From Morganella morganii (GTDB lineage: Bacteria > Pseudomonadota > Gammaproteobacteria > Enterobacterales > Enterobacteriaceae): a DNA stretch of 64,000 bases. Shown in pieces: positions 35,668 through 44,759 of the stretch. The stretch's first letter is position 1; every line of letters starts with the position of its first letter. The translations under genes and the position numbers were made by a program. The notes under the pieces were generated by a model. It worked only from the letters and a program-made list of their open reading frames with translations, was not told where the DNA came from and searched no databases. The stretch is from positions 2,046,001 through 2,110,000 of the forward strand of contig NZ_CP069157.1 in NCBI RefSeq assembly GCF_019243775.1. Reading direction: 5' to 3'.

Positions 35668-36039
35668 ATACGCCAATTTGACTATATTAATGCTAACACC
35701 ACGGCGCAGAAAGCCAATAATACCGCGAATAATGCGTATAATCTGGCAACACACAACTCGGCCCGTATTGATAAACTGGAGCTGCGTTATGATGAGCTGA
35801 ATGACAAGATGCAGCGCGGCTTTGCAATGTCAGCCGCCACGTCAAACCTGTTCCAGCCGTATAATGTCGGTAAATTTAACCTCAGTGCAGCTGTCGGCGG
35901 ATATAACTCCGAAAATGCGGTTGCTGTCGGCAGCGGCTACCGTTTCAATAAAAATGTGGCAGTTAAAGCCAGCCTGGCAACCTCAACATCAAACGGCGGT
36001 GATGTCATGTATGGTGCCGGTATGAACCTGGAGTGGTAA
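35668..36039 (+). pseudogene. remnant of a trimeric autotransporter adhesin (YadA anchor)
   Basis: This 123-codon frame without a proper start encodes the end of a YadA-type adhesin. A coiled-coil stalk (TAQKANNTANNAYNLATHNS) is followed by RIDKLELRYDELNDK and then the four-strand outer-membrane anchor (QRGFAMSAATSNLFQPYNVG, AVAVGSGYRFNKNVAVKA, YGAGMNLEW). The final W is typical. No signal peptide, passenger or ATG precedes it; a stop codon lies directly upstream at 35665-35667, and the only ATG in frame (35809) sits inside the anchor. It seems to be the leftover of a deleted adhesin gene. Confidence 0.75.
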
Positions 36040-36077
36040 CACACCGGCATATACGGGATAACATATTTTTATAGTGA

Positions 36078-36107
36078 AGAGCCGGTAAGGTATTACCGGC
36101 TCTTTTT
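36078..36107 (+). terminator. terminator of the adhesin remnant
   Basis: An 11-bp stem AGAGCCGGTAA/TTACCGGCTCT with a short loop runs into T's. It still marks the old 3' end. Confidence 0.85.
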
Positions 36108-36130
36108 CTATCGGGTGATAATCATATTCA

Positions 36131-37549
36131 CTATGATATTAATAAAAAAGCTAAAAACAATCCTCTTGCCGGATTTAGCATATTCCGAAAGTTAGTCATA
36201 ATAACACCATTAGAAAGCATAGCGATATTATGAAAATCAGAAACGACGACACCACAGCATTCACCACGGGACATTATATGAGTAGCCAGTTCCGGGTTTT
36301 TATCTTCAGCATAATCCCTTATACTCCTTGTACCCCAAAATCCGGCTGCAATGCTGGTAAAATTAATTGTCATCCATTCAGTATTGCCTCTGTAGGCTGC
36401 AAAACTCCATGCATTTTTTATTGCATGCCATTTTTTGACTTCATCTGTTTGATTATATTCATCCTGTACGTGTATTCTTTCGCCAATATCAAATGTTGCA
36501 TTATCTTTCCAGGACGTTTGTATTCCGTGGGGTCCGCCAAAGCGGCTGAAAAGAACAATTTTGCCTCTGACTTCCTCCAGCAGAGGGAAACGGTCCTCCC
36601 CAAACCACCAATAAGAATCATAATATTCCTTCTCAAAGGTTTCCTGAAAACTCCGGGTACATTTCTCTTCTGTATGTTCACGTTTAACTGACATAAGAAT
36701 AAATTCACTCGGATTTTCCTGCAAAAAACGCTTACATTCATTCAGGATATCACCAAACATTTTATTTAAGTATATTATCCCATGATGCATGGCAAATGAA
36801 TTACTTATATGACGACAACGTGCATCAATAAACCGGATTCCTGAATTAAGTTGCTCATAAACAGAATCATCCTGTGTTTTTACCATCCCGCCTTCACCTA
36901 TCCCTTCACTATATGTACCTGTCGCTGAATCATGTGTACCGGGTAATGATATCTGGTTAATAGGCAACTTTCCATCAATGAACTTCAGCCAACATTTTTT
37001 TTTCAAAGGTCCCATATAGTGCCAATAAGCATTATCCTGTCCATTTTCCGGAAAATACCAGTTAAAAGAAGATGGCTTACCATTTTTTTTAAAAATAAAA
37101 AAAGAATTCAGTCTCGCACTATAGAAATAATCGCCTTCCTGGCCTTCATCTACATCCCAAGATTTAGGATCCACAGGATTACCTGCCCTAAAGTCGATAA
37201 AATCCCAATATTCATTTGAGTTGCCATCAGATGGAAAATACCATTTATGTTCAGACGGATTACCGTCTTTTTTCAAACGTAAGTAACCATATTCCGGCTC
37301 ATAGTAAATGCAACCCTCGATTCCGGGTTCACGCCAAGTTTTGGGCTCTGACATCGTTCCGGGGTAATACCCAACCCAATCCCAGAACTGATTATTGACT
37401 TCTTTTTTCGGATAATACCAGTTTTTATCAGATGGACTGCCATTATATTTTAATCTAAAGAATAAATTATAATCCGGATAGTAGTAGATATCACCGATAA
37501 CACCATCAACACCCCAGTATTTTGGTCGTTCATACGTTCCTAACTTCAT
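36131..37549 (-). CDS. phosphatidylinositol-specific phospholipase C-like protein with aromatic repeats
   Basis: This 472-residue protein has three N-terminal repeats of about 59 residues (roughly 1-60, 65-120, 125-180). Each carries P-K-x-W, a YY/YF pair, a K-x-x-G-x-P-S-x-x-x-W-Y-[FY]-P core and an end N-x-x-[FY]-W. The C-terminal half is a PI-PLC X domain: ISLPGTHDSATG (catalytic histidine near 206), QLNSGIRFIDARCRH, AMHHGIIYLN (second histidine near 256) and LQENPSEFILMSVKREH, as in Bacillus PI-PLC. No signal peptide is visible. The region is AT-rich compared with its neighbours, which suggests transfer. The repeats may bind carbohydrate or lipid. GGAG lies 12 bases before ATG 37549. Confidence 0.8.
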   Translation of the reverse strand: MKLGTYERPKYWGVDGVIGDIYYYPDYNLFFRLKYNGSPSDKNWYYPKKEVNNQFWDWVGYYPGTMSEPKTWREPGIEGCIYYEPEYGYLRLKKDGNPSEHKWYFPSDGNSNEYWDFIDFRAGNPVDPKSWDVDEGQEGDYFYSARLNSFFIFKKNGKPSSFNWYFPENGQDNAYWHYMGPLKKKCWLKFIDGKLPINQISLPGTHDSATGTYSEGIGEGGMVKTQDDSVYEQLNSGIRFIDARCRHISNSFAMHHGIIYLNKMFGDILNECKRFLQENPSEFILMSVKREHTEEKCTRSFQETFEKEYYDSYWWFGEDRFPLLEEVRGKIVLFSRFGGPHGIQTSWKDNATFDIGERIHVQDEYNQTDEVKKWHAIKNAWSFAAYRGNTEWMTINFTSIAAGFWGTRSIRDYAEDKNPELATHIMSRGECCGVVVSDFHNIAMLSNGVIMTNFRNMLNPARGLFLAFLLIS

Positions 37550-38020
37550 TTTTATACCAATCTCCAATCATTGAGGGAGTCTGCCATATTTATATTTGGC
37601 AGATTACATTAAATCATTCATAGAAATAATGTTAGCACCAATTATTATGCGCTCCATTAGAAATGGTCTGTTTTTTATTAAAAAAAGCCAACAAGATAGA
37701 ATTAAAATATTTTAACATATGTTTTCATTAGTGAATTTTAACGTAGGAGTAATAAAACGGAATGTAATAATTCATCATGAAATCATGTAAAACCACTGCA
37801 CCTTTTAATATTTAAACTCACCACCATGATTATAGTTTCATTAAATTAAATCACCTTCCAATAAGAAGTGAAAATTAGAAATAAACTTCACTATAAATAG
37901 TATGGATTAATAATATACAAGATATTGATGTGTCGATTCAGTCGACATATCAATATCTGAATAAACTAAGGGTGACATATCCGTTTTGGTTGCTCAGTAC
38001 CGAGACTGAACCGGAGCTAT
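37550..38020. other. AT-rich intergenic region with long palindrome
   Basis: This region upstream of the phospholipase-like gene is low in GC. Apart from the palindrome at 37921-37957 I see no gene. It probably carries the promoter for the minus-strand gene. Confidence 0.5.
37921..37957. repeat. 37-bp palindrome
   Basis: GATATTGAT-g-TGTCGA (37921-37936) pairs with TCGACA-t-ATCAATATC (37942-37957) around a five-base loop, giving 15 paired positions. It lies about 65 bases past the small minus-strand frame at 38021-38140 and could end its transcript, or serve as an operator. A clear T-tract is missing. Confidence 0.6.
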
Positions 38021-38140
38021 TTAAAGCACAGAAAAGAGAATAACCGAAAATAAAAATACAATTACAACCGCCGCGAGTAATACCCTGAATATCCCCTTCA
38101 CCGTCTGTTCAAGAAATACCAGTCCGTGTTTGTTACCCAT
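38021..38140 (-). CDS. putative 39-residue single-span membrane protein
   Basis: A 39-codon frame begins MGNKHGLVFLEQTVKGIFRV and continues with a long hydrophobic helix (LLAAVVIVFLFSVILFSVL). Codon use is not unusual. The ribosome site is weak (GAACGAG directly before the ATG). Small single-span peptides like this occur as type I toxins and as regulators of membrane proteins. The strong palindrome beyond its stop is suggestive of a short structured transcript. I do not recognise the sequence. Confidence 0.42.
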   Translation of the reverse strand: MGNKHGLVFLEQTVKGIFRVLLAAVVIVFLFSVILFSVL

Positions 38141-38910
38141 CTCGTTCAAGATCCATCATTTTACTCATTTTATTTTTAGTTATGTGAAACCCATCACGAT
38201 ATGATGATATTACTTATTCATTTAGTCAATAAATATACTGTTACCGGACTCTTTTTTTGATGACCATCAGTGTCACCCGCTCAGCAGACAAGGCAGTGCC
38301 CTGCATTCAGATCTGACGTATTTTTTATCCGTTTTGCTCTTCACCGGGGAAAAAACACATTCCCGCAACCGAACTGAAACAATTCATCGGATGCTGCCAA
38401 TCAGTTGATAATGCTTTATCACTGAAAGTATGACGCAACGCAACAAACCCGGTATCATCATGTTATTACTCATTTTTTACCCTTACAACACTATGCCTTT
38501 CATAAAACAGATCTGACATAAATACAACGTTAATTGCAATTAATTCCAACTTATTCAAAATAACCAGATTTATAATCCGCAAACACCCTTTCAACCTCCC
38601 CAAAAGCAGTTCATCTGTTTTTTTTACTAAAAAAATGTGTCTGAGCGCAATTTTCATTTGCCTTAAGATCGAAAACCCAATAAATTACGCCTCAAATTGG
38701 TTTAACCCAAAATTTTCATGCAGTCATCCGCAACGATACAGGCGTGCCTGACACAACCTGGTTTGCATCCCCATTTTTATGATGGACATATATTATTAAT
38801 ATAATTAACTAATCTGATTTTTTAACAAAACTTTTGATTCAACACCGGGTTTATTGCTGACACCGCAATAAGTCACATCATCGTATTACCTGAAAAGAAT
38901 AAATATCATC
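38141..38910. other. long AT-rich upstream region of the autotransporter
   Basis: This region of 770 bases has no supported gene. One reading frame of 63 codons on the minus strand (38466-38657) has an AAGG a few bases upstream, but its composition and lack of motifs make it doubtful. The promoter and control of the autotransporter must lie here. Confidence 0.45.
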
Positions 38911-41043
38911 ATGGCTTACGCACATAAAAAACACTTTAATAAAACATTACTGGCATTATTACTGACTTCACAAAGCACACTGGCATTTTCCGCAATGGAT
39001 TATGAAGTCTCAAAGATAAAAGATATTGGTCAGTCATCATCTGTTTCTGTTGATGGTAAAGTAATTGCCGGAACTTATGAAATCTCAAATAATAACTATC
39101 GTCCTTTTATTATTATTGATGGCAATGCAGTTGACCTGAGTAAATATGCAGCCGGGAATAACAGTATTTATGTCTCCGGCCTTTCAGCAGACGGTAATAT
39201 CGCCATCGGTTATATCGTTGATGTAAATAATAAATCTGACTCTAAAATGTATATTTATGATACCAATACCGATACGGTGAATATCCCTGATCAGCAGGCA
39301 TTTGCCAGTGTCGCTTCCCTGGGTATTTCCGGTGACGGTAAAACCGTTATCGGCATTGCAGACGAAAAAGCTTTCCGCTTTAGCGGACAGGACGGCATTA
39401 CATTATTAGATCCGTCAGAAACAGCAACCTCCACCGCAAACGGCGTTAATTATGACGGCAGTGTAATTGTCGGCCGCTTCATCAGCGGCAGTGGTCAGGC
39501 ATTTAAATATACCGGTGATAAAGGCATGGTTTCACTGGGCACCCTGAGAGAAGAGAATGCGGGCGAATCCGGCGCTAATGCCGTATCCGCTGACGGGCTT
39601 GTTACCGTAGGCTGGTCAAATATCAGTGAATATGAAACACATGCGATGAGTCATACCGATAAAGACGGTATGCGTGATCTCGGCACCCTGAAGAAAGATA
39701 ACAGCGGCTATTCCAGTGCTTCATCTGTTTCAAGTGACGGACAATTTATTGTGGGTTCATCCGATAACGAAGATGATATCGCACGTGGCTTTGTCTATGT
39801 TTCAGGTGAAAAAAAGATGTACGAACTGAAACCACTACAGGAAAGCTTTGAAGGTGAATCCAGTGCGGAAGCCATTTCTGCGGATGGCAAAGTGGTCGCC
39901 GGTTATGTGCAGAATGACAATAATGAAACATCCGCTGTTCTATGGAAACTGGACTATAAACCACCAATGACCCCGCTTGAGCCGTCAAAACCGGTTGATC
40001 CGTCTGAACCACTGACACCGCTTGAGCCATCAGAGCCGGTCAAACCAGTCAAACCAATCCTGCCGCTGACACCGGTTGACCCGGCTGATAACGGCGGTAT
40101 CACGGCCTCTGATCCTGTTGATATTATTAAAACCCGCAATACAGTAACAAAACTGGCAAACAGCAGTTATCAGGTTCTGGATTTATACCAGACCGCCCTG
40201 TATAACCTCGCGGAAAGCCGTTGCCAGATGGGTGACGATAATTACTGCGCCGGCCTGTTTACCCAATATGACAATGTGCATCAGAACAGCCGTGTGGCCA
40301 CCGGCGTATTTGGTTCATTCCGTTTACCGGCAGAAAACTGGACGCTGGGCGCGTCACTGAATTTCGCCGTAAATACCCGTCTGGCCGATGGCTACGACAC
40401 CCGCGGCAATAATCATCCCGGTGTTGGCGCATGGCTGCGTTATCAGGAAAATAAAGATAACTCCGGCTTTAACAGTGAGCTTTCCGCTGCATTTTTACAG
40501 CAGGGTCTGGAAATCACCCGTCAGGCACAACGGGGCACTGAAACCGGAAAAGGCAATTCTGATATCAAAGGTTACTATGTAAAATTCACCACCGGTTATG
40601 GCATTACCGTGAGTGCAAATACCCTGGTGACACCACTGGCTGCTATTAAATATCATAATGTCACCCGTGCCGGATATACAGAATCAAATGGTATTGATTT
40701 CCCGGCAACCTATGGCCGTGCCGGAAATAAAAACCTTGATTTACAACTCGGCGTGGATTTGAAACATCAGTTTAATAAGAGCACAGAACTGGATGCAGGT
40801 ATCGGCGCGGATATTAAACTCAGTCACCAGCGTGATGCCTTTACCGGCCATATTCAGTATGTGAACGATGCTGATTATATTTATGATCGCGGCAACAGCC
40901 AGAGTGTAAAACCGTATGCCCGTGCCGGTGTGAATTACTTTATCACGGAGAACTCAACCCTTCGCGGCGATATTGGTTATCACACCACGGATTACCGTAA
41001 TGATGGTTTGCAGATTGGTCTCAGCTATTCATACCACTGGTAA
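38911..41043 (+). CDS. autotransporter with seven HAF-like repeats
   Basis: This 710-residue protein has a signal peptide (MAYAHKKHFNKTLLALLLTS, cleavage near AFSA). The passenger (about 30-345) has seven repeats with a central S-x-DG-x-x-x-x-G pattern (DG at 48, 94, 142, 182, 228, 276, 325). A proline-rich linker (about 351-395; PLEPSKPVDPSEP-type repeats) follows, then a conserved helix and a C-terminal autotransporter barrel (about 450-710) ending in YSYHW. A pair of cysteines (near 437 and 446) sits before the barrel. The passenger is expected on the cell surface. The spacing suggests a beta-propeller, unlike the usual beta-helix passengers. It is a single-gene unit. Confidence 0.85.
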   Translation: MAYAHKKHFNKTLLALLLTSQSTLAFSAMDYEVSKIKDIGQSSSVSVDGKVIAGTYEISNNNYRPFIIIDGNAVDLSKYAAGNNSIYVSGLSADGNIAIGYIVDVNNKSDSKMYIYDTNTDTVNIPDQQAFASVASLGISGDGKTVIGIADEKAFRFSGQDGITLLDPSETATSTANGVNYDGSVIVGRFISGSGQAFKYTGDKGMVSLGTLREENAGESGANAVSADGLVTVGWSNISEYETHAMSHTDKDGMRDLGTLKKDNSGYSSASSVSSDGQFIVGSSDNEDDIARGFVYVSGEKKMYELKPLQESFEGESSAEAISADGKVVAGYVQNDNNETSAVLWKLDYKPPMTPLEPSKPVDPSEPLTPLEPSEPVKPVKPILPLTPVDPADNGGITASDPVDIIKTRNTVTKLANSSYQVLDLYQTALYNLAESRCQMGDDNYCAGLFTQYDNVHQNSRVATGVFGSFRLPAENWTLGASLNFAVNTRLADGYDTRGNNHPGVGAWLRYQENKDNSGFNSELSAAFLQQGLEITRQAQRGTETGKGNSDIKGYYVKFTTGYGITVSANTLVTPLAAIKYHNVTRAGYTESNGIDFPATYGRAGNKNLDLQLGVDLKHQFNKSTELDAGIGADIKLSHQRDAFTGHIQYVNDADYIYDRGNSQSVKPYARAGVNYFITENSTLRGDIGYHTTDYRNDGLQIGLSYSYHW

Positions 41044-41067
41044 CCACTGTTTCAGTTAATTAAAATC

Positions 41068-41100
41068 ATCCGGCAATAACTATTTATTGCCGGATTTTTA
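41068..41100. terminator. terminator after the autotransporter
   Basis: An 11-bp stem ATCCGGCAATA/TATTGCCGGAT (41068-41078 with 41085-41095) is followed by T's. Confidence 0.88.
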
Positions 41101-41118
41101 TTATCTGTACAACCTGTT

Positions 41119-42711
41119 TTATTTCTGTTTTTCCGTATCCGCAGAATATGAGAGATAATGCACAACCGTTTTGCTCCGGATAATAGCATTTAACTGACTG
41201 TCAATCCGGCGATCATCCACGGTTGCCCGTTTATGCTGACGGTGATGTTCTGCCGGGGATGACACCATAAATGTCTCCATAAATTCATCCTGCGTACCGG
41301 GAACCGAAAACAGCCCTCTGGAATAACCACCATCCCGTAACCGGATCCGTTTTAATTGCTCCATCAGTGCAAAAAATTGCGCCTGATGTTCCGTATCCAC
41401 TTTATACTGAATACACACCATCACCGGTTTTTTATCTTCCTCAGAATACGGTAATTCCTCCGGCATTGTCAGATGTTCAGACGGTGATAGATTGATATTG
41501 TCGTGGTCAATTTTCACTTTCAGCACACATAACCAGACAACAATAATACCTGCTGCCGCCGCAAGCAGCGCGATTGTTATTGATGTGTGTGAGGCAATCT
41601 GCCCCCAGATTAATGACCCCAGTGCCATTGACCCCGAGAATACCGTCAGATACAGCGCCAGTCCTCTCGCTCTGACCCAGTCCGGCAGTGCTGTCTGCGC
41701 TGACACCATCAGCGTGGAGAGCGTGATCAGCCAGCTGAACCCGGCAATAATACTGCCGGCGATTGCCAGATATTTTGATGTGGTCACGGCAAAGATCACC
41801 AGCACAATAACCGTTCCGGCAGTCCCGGCAGTCACTAATATTCCGGTACTGAACCTGGCCCGCAGCGCAGATAAACTGAATGCCCCGGCGACCGCCCCGA
41901 TACCGATACTGGTGGTTAAAATCCCGTATAACGTTGCATCCCCCTGAAGCGACACTCTGGCAACCAGCGGCAGCATTGCCCAGTAAGCACTGGCGAACAC
42001 AAAGAAGGCGGCGGCTCTGATAATGGTTTTAATCAATGCCGGACTGTAACGGGCATAGCGCAACCCGGAAATCATCGCGGCGACAACAGATTCCGCCGGT
42101 AAGGTATTTTCTTGGTGTTTCTCCCCTTTCCACCACCATACCGCCACAATAATGGCAATAAAACTGAGTGCATTAAGCATAAAAGGAAGATAAAGCCCTA
42201 CTTGTGAAATCAGCACACCGGCCAGAGCCGGGCCAATGGCACGGCTGATATTAATCCCCATACTGTTCAGTGCGATCCCCGCTTTTAATTCATGCGGAGC
42301 CACAATACCCGGGACAATCGCCTGCCATGCCGGGCCTAAAAAAGCCGCACCGGATCCGAGAATAAAGGTAATTAACAATAACCAGCCAATACTGACCACA
42401 TTGAAATAGACCAGAACAGCCAGTAATGCAGCGGCAAAAAACATCATGATATTGACAAATATAAGCAGCTTGCGCTTATCGAAAATATCAGCAATCGCCC
42501 CGGCCGGTAAGGCTAATAAAAAGACCGGCAATGTGGTCATCGCCTGAATGGTGGCAATCATGACAGGATCAGGACTCAGATTGGTCATCAGCCATCCCGC
42601 ACCGACATCATTCATCCATGTTCCGATGTTAGAAAATAATGTCGCCATCCATAACACAAAGAAAATACGGTTACGCAGCGGCGACCAGGCTGATGATTGC
42701 GGATTAGTCAT
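41119..42711 (-). CDS. MFS transporter (MFS_3/DUF894 type) with C-terminal monooxygenase-like domain
   Basis: This 530-residue protein has an MFS core of about 12 membrane helices (residues 1-410), beginning with NRIFFVLWMATLFSNIGTWM, which is typical of the enterobactin-exporter-like group. DKRKLL and the ARARGLALYLTVFSGSMALG segment are family motifs. A soluble C-terminal extension (about 425-525) contains KPVMVCIQYKVDTEHQAQFF and RLRDGGYSRGLFSVPGTQ, like an antibiotic-biosynthesis-monooxygenase fold. This fusion occurs in the MFS_3 family. Third in line after the hydrolase and amidohydrolase, with a 72-base gap. Confidence 0.82.
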   Translation of the reverse strand: MTNPQSSAWSPLRNRIFFVLWMATLFSNIGTWMNDVGAGWLMTNLSPDPVMIATIQAMTTLPVFLLALPAGAIADIFDKRKLLIFVNIMMFFAAALLAVLVYFNVVSIGWLLLITFILGSGAAFLGPAWQAIVPGIVAPHELKAGIALNSMGINISRAIGPALAGVLISQVGLYLPFMLNALSFIAIIVAVWWWKGEKHQENTLPAESVVAAMISGLRYARYSPALIKTIIRAAAFFVFASAYWAMLPLVARVSLQGDATLYGILTTSIGIGAVAGAFSLSALRARFSTGILVTAGTAGTVIVLVIFAVTTSKYLAIAGSIIAGFSWLITLSTLMVSAQTALPDWVRARGLALYLTVFSGSMALGSLIWGQIASHTSITIALLAAAAGIIVVWLCVLKVKIDHDNINLSPSEHLTMPEELPYSEEDKKPVMVCIQYKVDTEHQAQFFALMEQLKRIRLRDGGYSRGLFSVPGTQDEFMETFMVSSPAEHHRQHKRATVDDRRIDSQLNAIIRSKTVVHYLSYSADTEKQK

Positions 42712-42783
42712 GTGAATATGATCTCCGGTTTAATATGGCCGGTGTTTTACCACCAGCCACAGTATTAACATGTACAGCGATAA

Positions 42784-44652
42784 TTAAAATGCAAAGCAGG
42801 AACAGCCCAGCGCGCCCCAGAAGGCATTATCATCCGCAACCGGCACAGACGATTTACGGGCGATATCATGCTGGTGTCCGTGAACATGACACGAACCGCA
42901 GCACTGGTGTAACTGATTCAGGATCGCAGCTTTATTTTCCTGCTGTAAATAAGAGTAGTGTCCCGGCACTTTAATAACCGGTGACCAGTCAGGTAATACC
43001 GGAATTGACGGCGGTGCCAGCGGCCCGAAAATACCGTTGCCGTAAACAACCTCGCCGTTCACCACCGTCAGCAGGGATTCTATCGCTTTAATTTCCGCTT
43101 CCGGCACACGGAAATAATCGTCAGATAAGGCAATAAAATCTGCAAACTGCCCTGATTTAATCTGCCCTTTTTTACCCTGTTCATCAGAGAACCAGGAGCT
43201 GCCGATAGTCCATAACTCTAACGCGGTATCCCGGTCTAACCGGCTATTGTCGTCATACATCTTCATACCGCCGACTGTCCGGCCCGACACCAGCCAGTAA
43301 AGCGCTGTCCACGGGTTATAACTGGCTACGCGCGTCGCATCCGTTCCCAGGCCGACCGGCACTTCCGCGTTCAGCATTTTAGCCACCGGCGGCGTGTGTT
43401 TCACCGCTTCATGACCATAGCGGTCCGCAAAGTATTCGCCCTGGAATGCCATTCGGTGCTGAATTGCCAATCCGCCGCCCAGCACTTTTACCCGTTCAAT
43501 ATTTCGCTCACTGATGGTTTCCGCGTGATCGAAAAACCAGTGCAGGCCGTCAAACGGGATCTCTTTATTTACTTTTTCAAACACATCCAGCATACGGCTG
43601 ATGGATTGATCATAAGTGGCATGCAGACGGAACGGCCAGCGGTGTTCAACCAGGTGGCGGATCACGGCTTCCAGCTCCGCATCCATATTATCCGGCAGAT
43701 CCGGTCTCGGCTGCAGGAAATCCTCAAAGTCAGCCGCAGAGAATACCAGCATTTCCCCTGCACCATTGTGACGGAAAAAATCGGTTCCCTCTCCCGGCGA
43801 CACCATCGATGTCCATTCGCGGAAATCCTCCAGTTCCTGTTTCGGACGCTGGGTAAATAGGTTATAGGCGATACGGATAGTCAGTTGATTCTGTTTTGCC
43901 AGCTCCGCGATAACCTCATAATCTTCCGGATAGTTCTGGAATCCGCCCCCGGCATCAATCGCACTGGTTACCCCGAGACGGTTAAGTTCGCGCATAAACT
44001 GACGGGTTGAATTAACCTGATAATCCAGCGGCAGTTTCGGGCCTTTCGCCAGCGCGGAATACAGCAGCATGGCATTGGGTTTTGCAATCAGCATGCCGGT
44101 CGGGTTACCGTGCTCATCCCGCTGAATTTCACCGCCCGGCGGGTTCGGGGTATCTCTGGTATAACCGATCACACGCAGTGCCGCTTTATTCAGCAGCGCG
44201 CTATCATAAAGATGCAGCACAAAAACCGGGGTATCCGGTGAAACCGCATTGATTTCATCTAATGTCGGCATCCGTCTTTCGGCAAACTGGAATTCACTCC
44301 AGCCACCCACAACACGGACCCACTGCGGCGCCGGCGTCACATCAGCCTGTGCTTTTAACATCGCCAGGGCATCCGATAATGACGGCACACCTTCCCAGCG
44401 CAATTCGAGGTTATAATTCAGTCCGCCGCGGATAAGATGAAGGTGCGAATCATTCAGGCCGGGAATAATCACCAGCCCTTTAAGATCAATAATCTCTGTT
44501 TCTTCATTCCGTAACTGCATAACTTCATCGTTGGTTCCGACAGCAATAAATTTGCCGTCACGGACAGCAACGGCCTGAGCAACGGGATTTTCACGATCGA
44601 GTGTATGAATATCACCGTTGATAAATATTTTTGATGCGAAGCGTTTATTCAT
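42784..44652 (-). CDS. amidohydrolase (YtcJ-like)
   Basis: This 622-residue metal-dependent amidohydrolase has an N-terminal beta domain and a TIM barrel: PGLNDSHLHL for the metal site, RIAYNLFTQ, HWFFDHAETI, AIQHRMAFQGEYFADRYG and GLGTDATRVASYNPWTALYW. The C-terminus is unusual: a Cys/His-rich tail (CCGSCHVHGHQH and a final GALGCSCFAF). The start at MNKRFASK (44652) follows AGGAAA by about ten bases. It lies between an isochorismatase-fold hydrolase and an MFS transporter, and the group may act on one substrate, perhaps an amide or hydrazide compound. A terminator hairpin precedes it. Confidence 0.82.
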   Translation of the reverse strand: MNKRFASKIFINGDIHTLDRENPVAQAVAVRDGKFIAVGTNDEVMQLRNEETEIIDLKGLVIIPGLNDSHLHLIRGGLNYNLELRWEGVPSLSDALAMLKAQADVTPAPQWVRVVGGWSEFQFAERRMPTLDEINAVSPDTPVFVLHLYDSALLNKAALRVIGYTRDTPNPPGGEIQRDEHGNPTGMLIAKPNAMLLYSALAKGPKLPLDYQVNSTRQFMRELNRLGVTSAIDAGGGFQNYPEDYEVIAELAKQNQLTIRIAYNLFTQRPKQELEDFREWTSMVSPGEGTDFFRHNGAGEMLVFSAADFEDFLQPRPDLPDNMDAELEAVIRHLVEHRWPFRLHATYDQSISRMLDVFEKVNKEIPFDGLHWFFDHAETISERNIERVKVLGGGLAIQHRMAFQGEYFADRYGHEAVKHTPPVAKMLNAEVPVGLGTDATRVASYNPWTALYWLVSGRTVGGMKMYDDNSRLDRDTALELWTIGSSWFSDEQGKKGQIKSGQFADFIALSDDYFRVPEAEIKAIESLLTVVNGEVVYGNGIFGPLAPPSIPVLPDWSPVIKVPGHYSYLQQENKAAILNQLHQCCGSCHVHGHQHDIARKSSVPVADDNAFWGALGCSCFAF

Positions 44653-44719
44653 GATGATGTGTTTCCTGTTTATGAGGAACTCACTGCTTATCAAATACTG
44701 TTGCGGCAAGCGGTATAGG

Positions 44720-44750
44720 AAAAAATAACCGGAGAGCGACCTCTCCGGTT
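44720..44750 (-). terminator. terminator inside the hydrolase-amidohydrolase cluster
   Basis: On the minus strand a ten-pair stem AACCGGAGAG/CTCTCCGGTT (44727-44736 with 44741-44750) is followed by T-rich sequence. It would lower downstream expression relative to the hydrolase. Confidence 0.75.
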
Positions 44751-44759
44751 GTTACGCTG

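Noticed and set aside
38466-38657. 63-codon minus-strand reading frame upstream of the autotransporter
   Set aside because: Has an AAGG close to its start but no motif, no membrane pattern and doubtful codon use; too weak to list as a gene.
39954-40139. Repeat-rich minus-strand frame (GSTG-type repeats) opposite the autotransporter linker
   Set aside because: It only reflects the proline-repeat codons of the sense strand.
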